A stretch of 56,097 nt of DNA from Azospirillum sp. 51_20 (GTDB taxonomy: Bacteria; Pseudomonadota; Alphaproteobacteria; RF32; CAG-239): positions 48,813-104,909 of the forward strand of contig MNTV01000033.1 in assembly GCA_001917175.1 (NCBI GenBank). The letters are read 5' to 3'. Below, in pieces: positions 42,408 through 50,241 of the stretch. The translations under genes were made by a program, and so were the position numbers. Position 1 is the stretch's first letter; the number at the start of each line of letters is the position of its first letter. The notes under the pieces are model-generated. The model worked only from the letters and a program-made list of their open reading frames with translations. It was not told the origin of the DNA and searched no databases.

Positions 42408-43652
42408 TCAGATGATTGTCTCCTTCTCCGATATATACGGCGCCCCTAAAGCATGACGTTGTATGGATTGCGTATCATTTTTTACGGCATAGTTATACAA
42501 AAAGTTTCCACTGATTGTCATACTGCCTCCCTCTGCCCTGATCGCTCCTCCCAGCATAAAGTTACTGCTGCTATCGTCATTTTGAATATAGTTGCCGATA
42601 AAGTCGCCGATAATACTATTGATGGTACCGGAATTATAAATAGCTCCGCCTTCCGCAGAATTTCCCATACCATAAGAGTCGATATGATTACCGATGAAGT
42701 CCCCGATAATACTGTCAATGGTGCCGCTATTATAAATCGTCCCACCCCAGCTACCAACGCCATTACTATGTTTGGTGTAATTGCCGATGAAGTCCCCGGT
42801 AATACTGTTGATGGTGCCGCCATTCAGAATCGCTCCGGCATTCACAAGAGTATGATTGGCTATAAAATTACCGGTAATATCACCGATAGTGCCGCTATTA
42901 CTAATCGCTCCGGTATAGGCAGTTTTCGTTGTGGAAGAAGTATAATTACCGATAAAATTTCCGGTAATATTGCCGATGGTACCATCATTATAAATCGCCC
43001 CACCATAGGCAGCGTCCCGTACGGAATAGACAGCGCCCTTTGAAGCATAATTACCGATAAAATTTCCGGTGATATTGCCGATGGTACCGGTATCGCTATT
43101 ATAAATCGCCCCGCCACGGAGATATAGAGAGTTGCTTCCTTCTTCTATTCCTGTCAGCGAATTGTTTATAAAATCGGCCGTGATGTCTCCTATCTCTCCG
43201 GCATTGTAAACAGCACCGCCTAAAATATATAAATTATTATAGCTAGATGTGCCTGTTAGTTTCCCGCTGACTTTATTGTTGGCAAAAACTTTTCCGGTAA
43301 TGTCACCATATTTATTGCCTGCCGGATTGTTAACGGCCACCCCGCCGGTCTGATAAGTGTTTTGCTCTGAAGGGTCGGTAATTGTCGGTAACATAAGTTC
43401 CGGTTTGGTTATCACTTCATAACCGTCCGGCTTACTGTATGTATACCGGAAATATTTGGTTTGGTCGTTGGGGAGATTGACGGCAATAACATCTGTTTCA
43501 TCTTTTTTGTCTTCCCCAACTTCTTCCCAGCTGACATTGGGAGAGTTAGAAAGTTTTTCAAGTAGGTCATCCGTTGTGATATCAAACGCACTTGCCGCAG
43601 AACTCAAAAAAGTCGTGGCTAACAGCGCAAAACCTATTGTTGTTTTTATCAT
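42408..43652 (-). CDS. Autotransporter, N-terminal part (signal and repeat passenger)
   Basis: This 414-residue frame has a signal peptide (MIKTTIGFALLATTFLSSAASA, cleaved before FDI). A short globular start follows, then a passenger built of repeats with the theme GTIGNITGNFIGNY and GGAIYNSGTI, as in beta-helix adhesins. It runs out of frame at a G-run (42443-42446) after QRHALG, giving a 12-residue non-native end. One added G restores HALGGAVYIGEGD and joins it to the barrel frame, for an intact product of about 1043 residues. I start at 43652, where GAGGA lies upstream. Surface-exposed adhesin or a related role is expected. Confidence 0.85.
   Translation of the reverse strand: MIKTTIGFALLATTFLSSAASAFDITTDDLLEKLSNSPNVSWEEVGEDKKDETDVIAVNLPNDQTKYFRYTYSKPDGYEVITKPELMLPTITDPSEQNTYQTGGVAVNNPAGNKYGDITGKVFANNKVSGKLTGTSSYNNLYILGGAVYNAGEIGDITADFINNSLTGIEEGSNSLYLRGGAIYNSDTGTIGNITGNFIGNYASKGAVYSVRDAAYGGAIYNDGTIGNITGNFIGNYTSSTTKTAYTGAISNSGTIGDITGNFIANHTLVNAGAILNGGTINSITGDFIGNYTKHSNGVGSWGGTIYNSGTIDSIIGDFIGNHIDSYGMGNSAEGGAIYNSGTINSIIGDFIGNYIQNDDSSSNFMLGGAIRAEGGSMTISGNFLYNYAVKNDTQSIQRHALGAPYISEKETII
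42443..42446 (-). other. Frameshift site in the autotransporter (GGGG on the minus strand)
   Basis: Upstream of the run the coding frame reads Q-R-H-A-L-G; downstream sense resumes one base off as G-A-V-Y-I-G-E-G-D. A run of five G would make both continuous. Either slipped-strand variation, a fixed mutation or a one-base consensus error would produce this. Confidence 0.8.
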
Positions 43653-44021
43653 AATATCCAGTCCTCTAAAATAGTTATTGAACAATTTATTCCGTTATTC
43701 CCAAAAACGCTTCTTTTTATCGATCCTTTTTTTACAATAAAATAAAGGGTTATAATCAGCTTAAACTAATATTTATAAAATTGTGTAGAAATAACTATTT
43801 AGATGACTTTTAAGATATTTTTTGATATCATTTTTTTCGTAACAGAAAAAGGATCCTTTTTTTGCCGCATGTTCATATCATTGCGAAAAAAACGCCAACA
43901 TGTTGACAGCTAAAATAAAAATCGCTAATTTGAAAACTAATTTTGCATGGTTTGTTATGACTAAAAAAAGGATCGTTAAATTGCGTCATGCAAACGCGGT
44001 ACGATTCTTCAAGGAGCTGAA
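43653..44021. other. Divergent intergenic region with three A-tract/GGATC motifs
   Basis: It lies between the autotransporter (minus) and the first DUF1796 gene (plus). Copies of the motif AAAAAGGATC(G/C) occur at about 43723-43737 (minus orientation), 43846-43862 and 43964-43977. The region is AT-rich and holds no supported gene. Confidence 0.6.
43930..43958 (+). promoter_or_regulatory. Likely promoter of the DUF1796 pair
   Basis: TTGAAA (43930-43935), 17 bases, TGTTAT (43953-43958). The expected start falls within the AAAAAAAGGATCG motif. Confidence 0.5.
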
Positions 44022-44795
44022 ATGAAATTTGACATTATTATTCCGATGGGATGTTACTGTGCTTCGGCGCAGGCTTTGAAAAGCGTTAAAAAGAGAAGTC
44101 GTTCGCTGCCTTTTGACTGGGTCGGACCGCTTTCGTTTGATCAGGCCGTCCGTTTTCTGGAAACCGGATTTGAAGGCTTTTTTGAAAAAGAAGATTTGGT
44201 AAAATATGAAAAGGATACCAAGAAAAACGTAGGGTATGTCAATACTCGCAACAATCTGCTTTTTCTGCACGATTTTAAAGAGGTGGCGCATTTTGACGAA
44301 GAATACGTGCAGCTGCGCGAAAAGTACGAACGCCGGATCAAACGGATTTATCAGACGATTCGGGATTCGAAAGATATTTTGTATTTGCATGTTCATACGC
44401 CGGATATGATGGACCGTCTGCCGGCGGACGAAGAACTGCAAGCCGCCCTGGAACGGCTGCGGAAAATGTACCCGGAAAAGAATCACCGTCTGTTGTTTGT
44501 CAATCTGGCGGAAACGGAAGAGGGCAAGACCGGTTTTGAAAAAAGGGAAATCGGCGGCGGCATCGACTATTACGACTGTTATCGTGATCGGGATGCCGCG
44601 TTTGACGAGAATTTTCCCGGCTTCGTCTATTTCAAAAAGAACGTGGAAGCGGTTTTGAAAGCGTATAAGGTTCGCAAAAACGTCAAAGACGTCATGAAAA
44701 AGTTTGCGTTTAAACTGCTCGACGCCCTGAGCCGTCTTGTCCCCAGCCGGCGCATCCGTGAAAAAACGAGGATGTTGTACAAAGAATACAAATGA
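44022..44795 (+). CDS. DUF1796 family protein (putative papain-like cysteine peptidase), paralog 1
   Basis: The 257-residue product begins MKFDIIIPMGCYCASAQAL and has RSLPFDWVGPLS. This Cys-containing start followed by PFDW is the hallmark of DUF1796, a family proposed to be papain-like cysteine peptidases, often near glycan or cell-surface genes. Other landmarks are NNLLFLHDFKE and KRIYQTIRDSKDILYLHVH. The C-terminus is basic and helical. AAGGAG precedes the ATG. Function is not established experimentally as far as I know. A related gene follows 49 bases downstream, and the autotransporter lies divergently upstream. Confidence 0.75.
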   Translation: MKFDIIIPMGCYCASAQALKSVKKRSRSLPFDWVGPLSFDQAVRFLETGFEGFFEKEDLVKYEKDTKKNVGYVNTRNNLLFLHDFKEVAHFDEEYVQLREKYERRIKRIYQTIRDSKDILYLHVHTPDMMDRLPADEELQAALERLRKMYPEKNHRLLFVNLAETEEGKTGFEKREIGGGIDYYDCYRDRDAAFDENFPGFVYFKKNVEAVLKAYKVRKNVKDVMKKFAFKLLDALSRLVPSRRIREKTRMLYKEYK

Positions 44796-44844
44796 TTTTT
44801 GAGCTGCCGGCCCTAAACGGGAACGGCAGTCGGTGGATACGGGT

Positions 44845-45540
44845 ATGGAAAGATTCGATTTTATTGTTCCTTCGGGATATTTCTGCGTGACCGGCTATCA
44901 TTTGCGTCATGCTCGCCTTCACGGAGAAACGCTGCCGTTCGACTGGTTGGACGGAGTGACGCCGGAGTTGTTTGCCGGTTTTCTGGAAAGTCGTTTTCGG
45001 GATTTTCTGGAGTTGCCGCAGCTGATTCCGGAAGGGAAAAAAGAAGAAGGAGACGGGCATTATCGTTTCCGCATGCCGAGTGGGGTCGTTTTTGTTCACG
45101 ACTTTGCCCGTCCGGATCCGGCGGAAGAATTTGCGGGAGTAAAACAGAAATACGACCGCCGCATCAAAAGGCTGTTTGACAAAGCGGCAAAGGCCCGGAG
45201 CATATTGTTCGTGCATTGCGGCCGGAAAGAAGCCGACGCGGTCAGCCTGCAAAATATTTACAAGCGTTTGCAGGCGCTGTTTCCCGACAAAAGGGTGAAA
45301 TTTTTGTACGTGCGTCTGATTGACGGCAAAAAAGGGTTTGATTATGTTTCCCGATCGCCGGAAATTGATGTGGTTGACATGGAATTTGGCACCAACAGCG
45401 ATCCGAAGCAGTTTTGGATCGGCAATACCGGTGTTTTTAATTGTATGTTGTCCGCCTACCGTTTGACGTTTGCGGCGCGCATCCGGTTTTGGATCAATCG
45501 CCGGAAACGGAAATTCAGCAAAAATTATGACCGGATGTGA
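44845..45540 (+). CDS. DUF1796 family protein, paralog 2
   Basis: The 231-residue product is a diverged duplicate of the 44022 protein: MERFDFIVPSGYFCVTGYHL and ETLPFDWLDGVTPE correspond to its start, VVFVHDFARPD to FLHDFKE, and RRIKRLFDKAAKARSILFVHCG to the following helix-strand. Cysteine and PFDW positions are kept. I start at the ATG at 44845; a GTG four codons earlier gives a longer version, and neither has a strong ribosome site. A weak terminator-like hairpin follows near 45564-45590. Confidence 0.72.
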   Translation: MERFDFIVPSGYFCVTGYHLRHARLHGETLPFDWLDGVTPELFAGFLESRFRDFLELPQLIPEGKKEEGDGHYRFRMPSGVVFVHDFARPDPAEEFAGVKQKYDRRIKRLFDKAAKARSILFVHCGRKEADAVSLQNIYKRLQALFPDKRVKFLYVRLIDGKKGFDYVSRSPEIDVVDMEFGTNSDPKQFWIGNTGVFNCMLSAYRLTFAARIRFWINRRKRKFSKNYDRM

Positions 45541-45563
45541 ACGTGCCGTCGTTCGTCTGATGT

Positions 45564-45594
45564 AAAAGCTCTCTTTTTCGGGGGCTTTTGGTTT
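45564..45594 (+). terminator. Possible weak terminator after the DUF1796 pair
   Basis: AAAAGCTC and GGGCTTTT can pair (one G-U) around a loop of about ten bases, with a broken T-run after it. Confidence 0.4.
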
Positions 45595-45723
45595 TGACGG
45601 GGCGGTTTTCCGCCGGGAAGGCCGGCTGTTTGTCTTATTTTGTGTTCTGACTTGGTTTGCTGCCCGTTTGATGTCGTTTGTTCGGAATTTGCTTAAAAAA
45701 GTCGGAATGAAAAAACGGCAAAA

Positions 45724-45756
45724 AGAAAAAGCCTTGAAACAAATCAAGGCTTTTCA
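45724..45756 (-). terminator. Terminator of tRNA-Leu
   Basis: On the minus strand AAAAGCCTTGA and TCAAGGCTTTT form an 11-bp stem followed by TCTTTTT, four bases after the CCA end of the tRNA. Confidence 0.9.
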
Positions 45757-45759
45757 ATT

Positions 45760-45845
45760 TGGTAGGGGTAGTCAGACTCGAACTGACACGGCCTGAGGCC
45801 ACAAGATTTTGAGTCTAGCGCGTCTACCAGTTCCGCCATACCCCC
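45760..45845 (-). tRNA. tRNA-Leu (anticodon CAA)
   Basis: The 86-base cloverleaf is on the minus strand. The acceptor is GGGGGTA with TACCCCT. The D-arm is TGGCGGAACTGGTAGACGCG. The anticodon loop CTCAAAA gives CAA (reads UUG). A long variable arm has GGCC-TCA-GGCC, the T-arm is GTCAG-TTCGAGT-CTGAC, and ACCA is encoded. The long variable arm and the GGTAGACGC D-loop are typical of tRNA-Leu. The anticodon stem has one U-U pair at its second position. Confidence 0.93.
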
Positions 45846-45858
45846 GTAAAACAACCAA

Positions 45859-45887
45859 CAAATAACCGATAATTTTGCAAACGTCAA
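45859..45887 (-). promoter_or_regulatory. Promoter of tRNA-Leu
   Basis: On the minus strand TTGACG (45882-45887), 17 bases, TATTTG (45859-45864), about 14 bases before the mature 5' end. Confidence 0.6.
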
Positions 45888-45949
45888 CATTTTTTTTACC
45901 AAGCTTTGTTATTTTAAATCATCTGGACAATATCAGCGGAGGGCAGGTT

Positions 45950-47458
45950 TTGCAAAAAGCGGAAGAAAAGGCGGTTGCCTGTTATCAAAGCGGGAATTTT
46001 GCGGCGGCGCTTCGTTCTTTTTTGAACGTTCTGGCCGAAGACCCGAAACGCGAGGACATTCTCGTTTATATCGCCAATTGCTACGACGGGCTGGGGCAGA
46101 AGGAGGAAGCGGTCGCATATTATCGCAAGGCGTTGAAGGCGAACAAAAAGTCGGATATTGCCGCCGCCAACCTGGCAATTATTTTTTATGAACTGCAGGA
46201 TTACGCGGAAGCTCAGAACGCCGCCGAGCGGGCGCTGAAAATCAATCCGCGGAATGCGTCCGCGCTTTCGGTGATGGGCAATCTGCGTTATCGCAAAAAA
46301 GATTTTGACGGAGCGCTGAAATTTTATCAGCAGGCGATGGAAACAAAACGCGATTTCTATACCGCGGTGCTGAACGCCGCCTCCATTTATTTTGAACGCC
46401 GCGATTTCAACACCGCCTATTTTTATGCCAAACGCACCGTACAGTCGCATCCGGATTCCCTTGAAGCGCAAAATCTGCTGGCCGGGGTCTGCATTGAACT
46501 CGGCCGCTCCGACGAAGCGATTTTGATTTTGTCGGAACTGTACGAAAAAAATCCCGAAGATTGCTGGCTTTGCAACCTGCTTTCGCAGGCCTTTCAGCAG
46601 AAAAAGGAATATGACCGCGCGCTGGAAATGGGCTGGCGGGCGGTGGTGCTGTCCAAAGGCGACAACGACCAGCAGATCAACTTCGGCTATCTGTTGTATG
46701 AAATTGCGGTTGAGAGCCCGGCAACCGACGTTCTTTCCCATGCCCGCCGCTGGCAGCGCGAATATCCCGACAACCCGATCGTCAGGCATATGACCGGCGC
46801 CATGCTGAACGCCGGTCACGTCAGCCAGATCAACAGCGTTTACGTGCGCGACATTTTTAACGCTTTTGCCGACGATTTCGAGAATGTGCTCGGCAGTCTG
46901 GACTATGCGGTGCCGAGCCTGATGGCGGAGGCGTTGGAAGCGCTGGCGCAAAACGTCAGGCTCAAGAAAATGAAGATTTTGGACGCCGGCTGCGGCACCG
47001 GCCTGTGCGGAGCCTATTTGAAAAAATATGCGAAATTCCGCGGGCTGGACGGCGTAGACCTGTCGGAAAAAATGCTGGAAGTCGCCCGCCGCAAAAAACT
47101 TTACACCCGCCTGTACAATCAGGACTTAAGTCAGTTTCTGTCCCGGCACGAAAACGGTTATGACCTGATCAACGCCGCCGACGTGTTCACCTATTTCGGC
47201 GAACTCGGCAGCGTCTTTGTTTTGATGTTTGACGCTTTGAAGCCGGGAGGGCGGATTTTGTTCAGCGTCAGTGAAAATTCTCATAACAAAGACGATTATT
47301 TTCTCCATCTGTCGGGACGTTTTCTGCACAGTAAAAGCTATGTCGAAGAAGGTTTGAAAAAGCGCGGTTTTATCATTGAAAAGTTAAACCGCGTCAAGCT
47401 TCGCAACGAAGGGGAAGCGGAAGTCTGGGGCTGGATCGTGATGGCCCGCAAACCCTGA
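45950..47458 (+). CDS. TPR-repeat protein with C-terminal SAM-dependent methyltransferase
   Basis: The 502-residue product has at least five to seven tetratricopeptide repeats (about 5-240; for example AVAYYRKALKANKKSDIAAANLA and YAEAQNAAERALKINPR regions). A linker follows, then a class I methyltransferase from about 340. Motif I is MKILDAGCGTGLCG, the acidic end of strand 2 is LDGVDLSEKMLEVAR, motif IV is DLINAADVFTYFG, and LKPGGRILFSVSE follows. The substrate is unknown. I start at the TTG at 45950 because GGAGGG sits six bases upstream; the frame extends to 45875 but that part looks untranslated. Confidence 0.82.
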   Translation: MQKAEEKAVACYQSGNFAAALRSFLNVLAEDPKREDILVYIANCYDGLGQKEEAVAYYRKALKANKKSDIAAANLAIIFYELQDYAEAQNAAERALKINPRNASALSVMGNLRYRKKDFDGALKFYQQAMETKRDFYTAVLNAASIYFERRDFNTAYFYAKRTVQSHPDSLEAQNLLAGVCIELGRSDEAILILSELYEKNPEDCWLCNLLSQAFQQKKEYDRALEMGWRAVVLSKGDNDQQINFGYLLYEIAVESPATDVLSHARRWQREYPDNPIVRHMTGAMLNAGHVSQINSVYVRDIFNAFADDFENVLGSLDYAVPSLMAEALEALAQNVRLKKMKILDAGCGTGLCGAYLKKYAKFRGLDGVDLSEKMLEVARRKKLYTRLYNQDLSQFLSRHENGYDLINAADVFTYFGELGSVFVLMFDALKPGGRILFSVSENSHNKDDYFLHLSGRFLHSKSYVEEGLKKRGFIIEKLNRVKLRNEGEAEVWGWIVMARKP

Positions 47459-47515
47459 AAAAAACAGAATGAAAGCCGTTTGCCAAAAAAAATCAAAAAA
47501 GGAAAAAGCAAAAAT

Positions 47516-47544
47516 AAAAACCTCTCTTTGACGAGAGGTTTTTT
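47516..47544. terminator. Bidirectional terminator between the methyltransferase and DUF2934 genes
   Basis: AACCTCTC and GAGAGGTT arms, with A-run before and T-run after, serve the convergent genes. Confidence 0.85.
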
Positions 47545-47569
47545 AGCTCGAAAGTGTCCTGAATCAAAC

Positions 47570-47788
47570 TTACTTTTTAGCGGTTTTTTTCGGGGCTGCT
47601 TTTTTCGCGGAAGCAGATTTGCAGGAAGTCGATTTTGCGGAAGAAGACTTCGAGCAGCAGCATTTGCCGCCGTTCAGCTGTTCAACCGCCATCATCCAGA
47701 ATTTTTCGTCCTGACCCTGCGGGCATCCGGCGTTCTGCCAGATGTAGTAGGCTGCTTCTCTGATAGCGTTTTCATTATAATTTACCAT
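47570..47788 (-). CDS. DUF2934 small protein with Cys/Ser/Lys-rich tail
   Basis: The 72-residue product has an N-terminal DUF2934-type helix pair (IREAAYYIWQNAGCPQGQDE then FWMMAVEQL). Residues about 43-72 form a low-complexity tail with a KCCC cluster, alternating Ser and Lys, and a histone-like end of Ala, Lys and Pro. DUF2934 proteins are small, widespread in Proteobacteria and uncharacterised. The tail suggests nucleic-acid or metal binding. I start at the ATG at 47788, where GGAG lies six bases upstream. The promoter is TTGACG, 16 bases, TATATT at 47826-47853. Confidence 0.8.
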   Translation of the reverse strand: MVNYNENAIREAAYYIWQNAGCPQGQDEKFWMMAVEQLNGGKCCCSKSSSAKSTSCKSASAKKAAPKKTAKK

Positions 47789-47825
47789 CACTTACTCCAA
47801 ATAAAAAAGTTCGGTTAACATCATC

Positions 47826-47853
47826 TAATATACATACAAAATTTTATCCGTCA
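47826..47853 (-). promoter_or_regulatory. Promoter of the DUF2934 gene
   Basis: On the minus strand TTGACG (47848-47853), 16 bases, TATATT (47826-47831). Confidence 0.65.
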
Positions 47854-47936
47854 ATATGTAATCTCATACAAAATCAATAATTAACCGGCGATAAAATTTT
47901 TTAACCAAATAAAAATGTCTTTGTGGTGTAATTTGC

Positions 47937-47965
47937 TTGCAATTCTATAGATAAGAAACTATAGA
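47937..47965 (+). promoter_or_regulatory. glgB operon promoter with overlapping inverted repeat
   Basis: TTGCAA (47937-47942), 17 bases, TATAGA (47960-47965). TCTATAG (47944-47950) and CTATAGA (47959-47965) form a perfect 7-bp inverted repeat across the spacer and -10 box, a natural operator position. Confidence 0.6.
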
Positions 47966-48015
47966 TAGATTTAAAGAGCCACGCTTTTTTTTAGTTCAAA
48001 TTTAGAGGTTATTAT

Positions 48016-50214
48016 ATGGAAAATTTATTATCCGACGCAGAGATGGAAGCCGTCATCGACGGCGATCACGGCAATGTTTTTGCCGTGCTTGGCATACACC
48101 GCGACAAAGGCAGCAAAAACGTGTTTATCCGCGCTTTTCAGCCGCATGCGAAATCAATTGAGGTGATCGGCCGCGACGGCGTTTCGCGCGGTATGATGAA
48201 CCGCCTTGACGAACGCGGTTTTTTCCAGATCAACCTCGGCGCCGGCGACAATTTTTCCTACTGGTTCAAAATCGAAAACGACCGCGGCGAGTTTTACGAG
48301 GCGGAAGACACTTACCGGTTCCGGCCGACGCTCGGCGACATCGACGTCTATCTCTTAGGCGAGGGCAGCCATCTGGAAATGTACAGGAAACTGGGCGCTC
48401 ACGTTTGCGAACAGGACGGCGTCAAAGGCGTCAGCTTCGCCGTCTGGGCGCCGAACGCCAAACGCGTTTCGGTGGTCGGCAATTTCAACAACTGGGACGG
48501 CCGCACCTGCGTCATGCGCAAATATCCGACCTGCGGCGTGTGGGACATTTTCGTCCCCGGTCTGGGCGAGGGCGAAGTTTACAAATACGAAATCAAAACG
48601 CAGCAGGACTATATTCTCACCAAATCCGACCCGGTCGGCTTTTATGCCGAAAAACGTCCGCATAACGCGTCGATCGTCTATGACCTGAACCATTACCGCT
48701 GGAACGACGAGGAATGGATGTCTCATCCCGACCGCCACAACCGCCTTACGGGGCCGATGTCGATTTACGAAGTGCATGCCGGTTCCTGGCGGCGCAAAGG
48801 CGAAAACGGCGGCGAGTATCTGACTTATCGCGAAATGGCGGACACGCTGGTACCCTATGTGACCAACATGGGCTTTACCCATGTCGAGTTTCTGCCGCTG
48901 GCCGAACATCCGCTTGACGCTTCCTGGGGGTATCAGGTGGTCGGCATGTTTGCGCCTACCAGCCGCTTCGGCACGCCGGACGACCTGCGTTATCTGATCG
49001 ACAAGTTCCATCAGTCGGGGATCGCGGTGATCATGGACTGGGTTCCCGCCCATTTTCCGAAGGACGGGCACGGCCTGTGCGAATTTGACGGCACCCATTT
49101 GTACGAACACGCCGATCCGCGCAAGGGCGAGCACAAAGACTGGGGAACCAAGATTTACAACTACGGCCGCACCGAAGTTTTCAACTATCTGTGCACCAAC
49201 GCGCTTTACTGGCTGAAGGAATATCACATCGACGGGCTGCGGGTGGATGCGGTGGCTTCGATGCTTTATCTCGACTATTCCCGCAATCCCGGCGAATGGA
49301 TTCCGAACATTTACGGCGGCAATGAAAATCTGGAGGCTATTGCCTTCCTGCGGCGGATGAACGAACTGGTTTACGGGCTCAATCAGGGAGCCTGCACCTG
49401 CGCCGAAGAGTCCACTGCCTGGCCGATGGTTTCCCGCCCGACTTCGATGGGCGGTCTCGGCTTCGGCTACAAATGGAACATGGGCTGGATGAACGATACC
49501 CTGAAATATATCAGCAAGGATCCGATTTACCGTCAGTATCACCACGGCATGCTGACGTTCGGCCTGCTGTATGCCTTTAACGAAAATTTTATTCTGCCGA
49601 TTTCCCACGATGAAGTGGTCCACGGCAAGGGGTCGATGCTATGCAAAATGCCGGGCGACGAATGGCAGAAGTTTGCCAACCTGCGCGCCTATTACGGCTT
49701 TATGTATACCCATCCGGGCAAAAAGCTGCTGTTCATGGGCTGCGATTTCGGTCAGGACTGGGAATGGAACTATGACGAAAGCCTGCGCTGGCACCTGCTC
49801 GATTATCCGATGTATAAGGGAATGCAGAACTGCGTCCGCGACCTCAACCTGATGTACAAGGGCAATCCGCCGCTTTATGAAATCGATTTCGACTACCGCG
49901 GTTTCGAGTGGCTGGATCATGCCAACGCGGCCGACAGTGTCATTTCTTATATTCGTAAAGGCGAAACGCCGGGCGACTATCTGATCGTTGTCTGCAACTT
50001 TACTCCCGTCGTGCGCGAAGATTACCGGGTCGGCGTGCCGGAAAACTGCGGTTATCAGGAGATATTCAACAGCGACGACAAAAACTACTGGGGCAGCGGC
50101 GTCAAAAACGACGGCGTCCGTTATGCCGAGCGGCAGGAATGGAACGGCAAGCCCTATTCGATAAAGCTCACGCTGCCGGCATTGTCGACCGTTGTCATCA
50201 AACCGGTCAGATAG
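48016..50214 (+). CDS. glgB: 1,4-alpha-glucan branching enzyme
   Basis: The 732-residue enzyme transfers alpha-1,4 chains to make alpha-1,6 branches in glycogen. Domains: N1 module (1-110), CBM48 (about 115-220, GVSFAVWAPNAKRVSVVGNFNNWDG), GH13 barrel and C-terminal beta domain. Catalytic landmarks are DGLRVDAVASML (Asp411), CAEESTAWP (EE at 464-465) and ISHDEVVHGKGS (Asp532). The length is normal. GAGG precedes the ATG. It is the first gene of the glgB-glgX-malQ-HAD operon, with 27 bases to glgX. Confidence 0.97.
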   Translation: MENLLSDAEMEAVIDGDHGNVFAVLGIHRDKGSKNVFIRAFQPHAKSIEVIGRDGVSRGMMNRLDERGFFQINLGAGDNFSYWFKIENDRGEFYEAEDTYRFRPTLGDIDVYLLGEGSHLEMYRKLGAHVCEQDGVKGVSFAVWAPNAKRVSVVGNFNNWDGRTCVMRKYPTCGVWDIFVPGLGEGEVYKYEIKTQQDYILTKSDPVGFYAEKRPHNASIVYDLNHYRWNDEEWMSHPDRHNRLTGPMSIYEVHAGSWRRKGENGGEYLTYREMADTLVPYVTNMGFTHVEFLPLAEHPLDASWGYQVVGMFAPTSRFGTPDDLRYLIDKFHQSGIAVIMDWVPAHFPKDGHGLCEFDGTHLYEHADPRKGEHKDWGTKIYNYGRTEVFNYLCTNALYWLKEYHIDGLRVDAVASMLYLDYSRNPGEWIPNIYGGNENLEAIAFLRRMNELVYGLNQGACTCAEESTAWPMVSRPTSMGGLGFGYKWNMGWMNDTLKYISKDPIYRQYHHGMLTFGLLYAFNENFILPISHDEVVHGKGSMLCKMPGDEWQKFANLRAYYGFMYTHPGKKLLFMGCDFGQDWEWNYDESLRWHLLDYPMYKGMQNCVRDLNLMYKGNPPLYEIDFDYRGFEWLDHANAADSVISYIRKGETPGDYLIVVCNFTPVVREDYRVGVPENCGYQEIFNSDDKNYWGSGVKNDGVRYAERQEWNGKPYSIKLTLPALSTVVIKPVR

Positions 50215-50241
50215 TATATAAAAGAGCCGGGAGGAGAAACG

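Noticed and set aside
42500..43300. Regularly spaced DNA repeats considered as a separate repeat element
   Set aside because: They are the coding repeats of the autotransporter beta-helix passenger and are explained by the protein.
43957..44025. A 22-residue leader peptide (MTKKRIVKLRHANAVRFF...) whose stop overlaps the DUF1796 start codon
   Set aside because: The coupling geometry is attractive, but its ATG overlaps the likely -10 box and it has no ribosome site, so it would not be transcribed in full.
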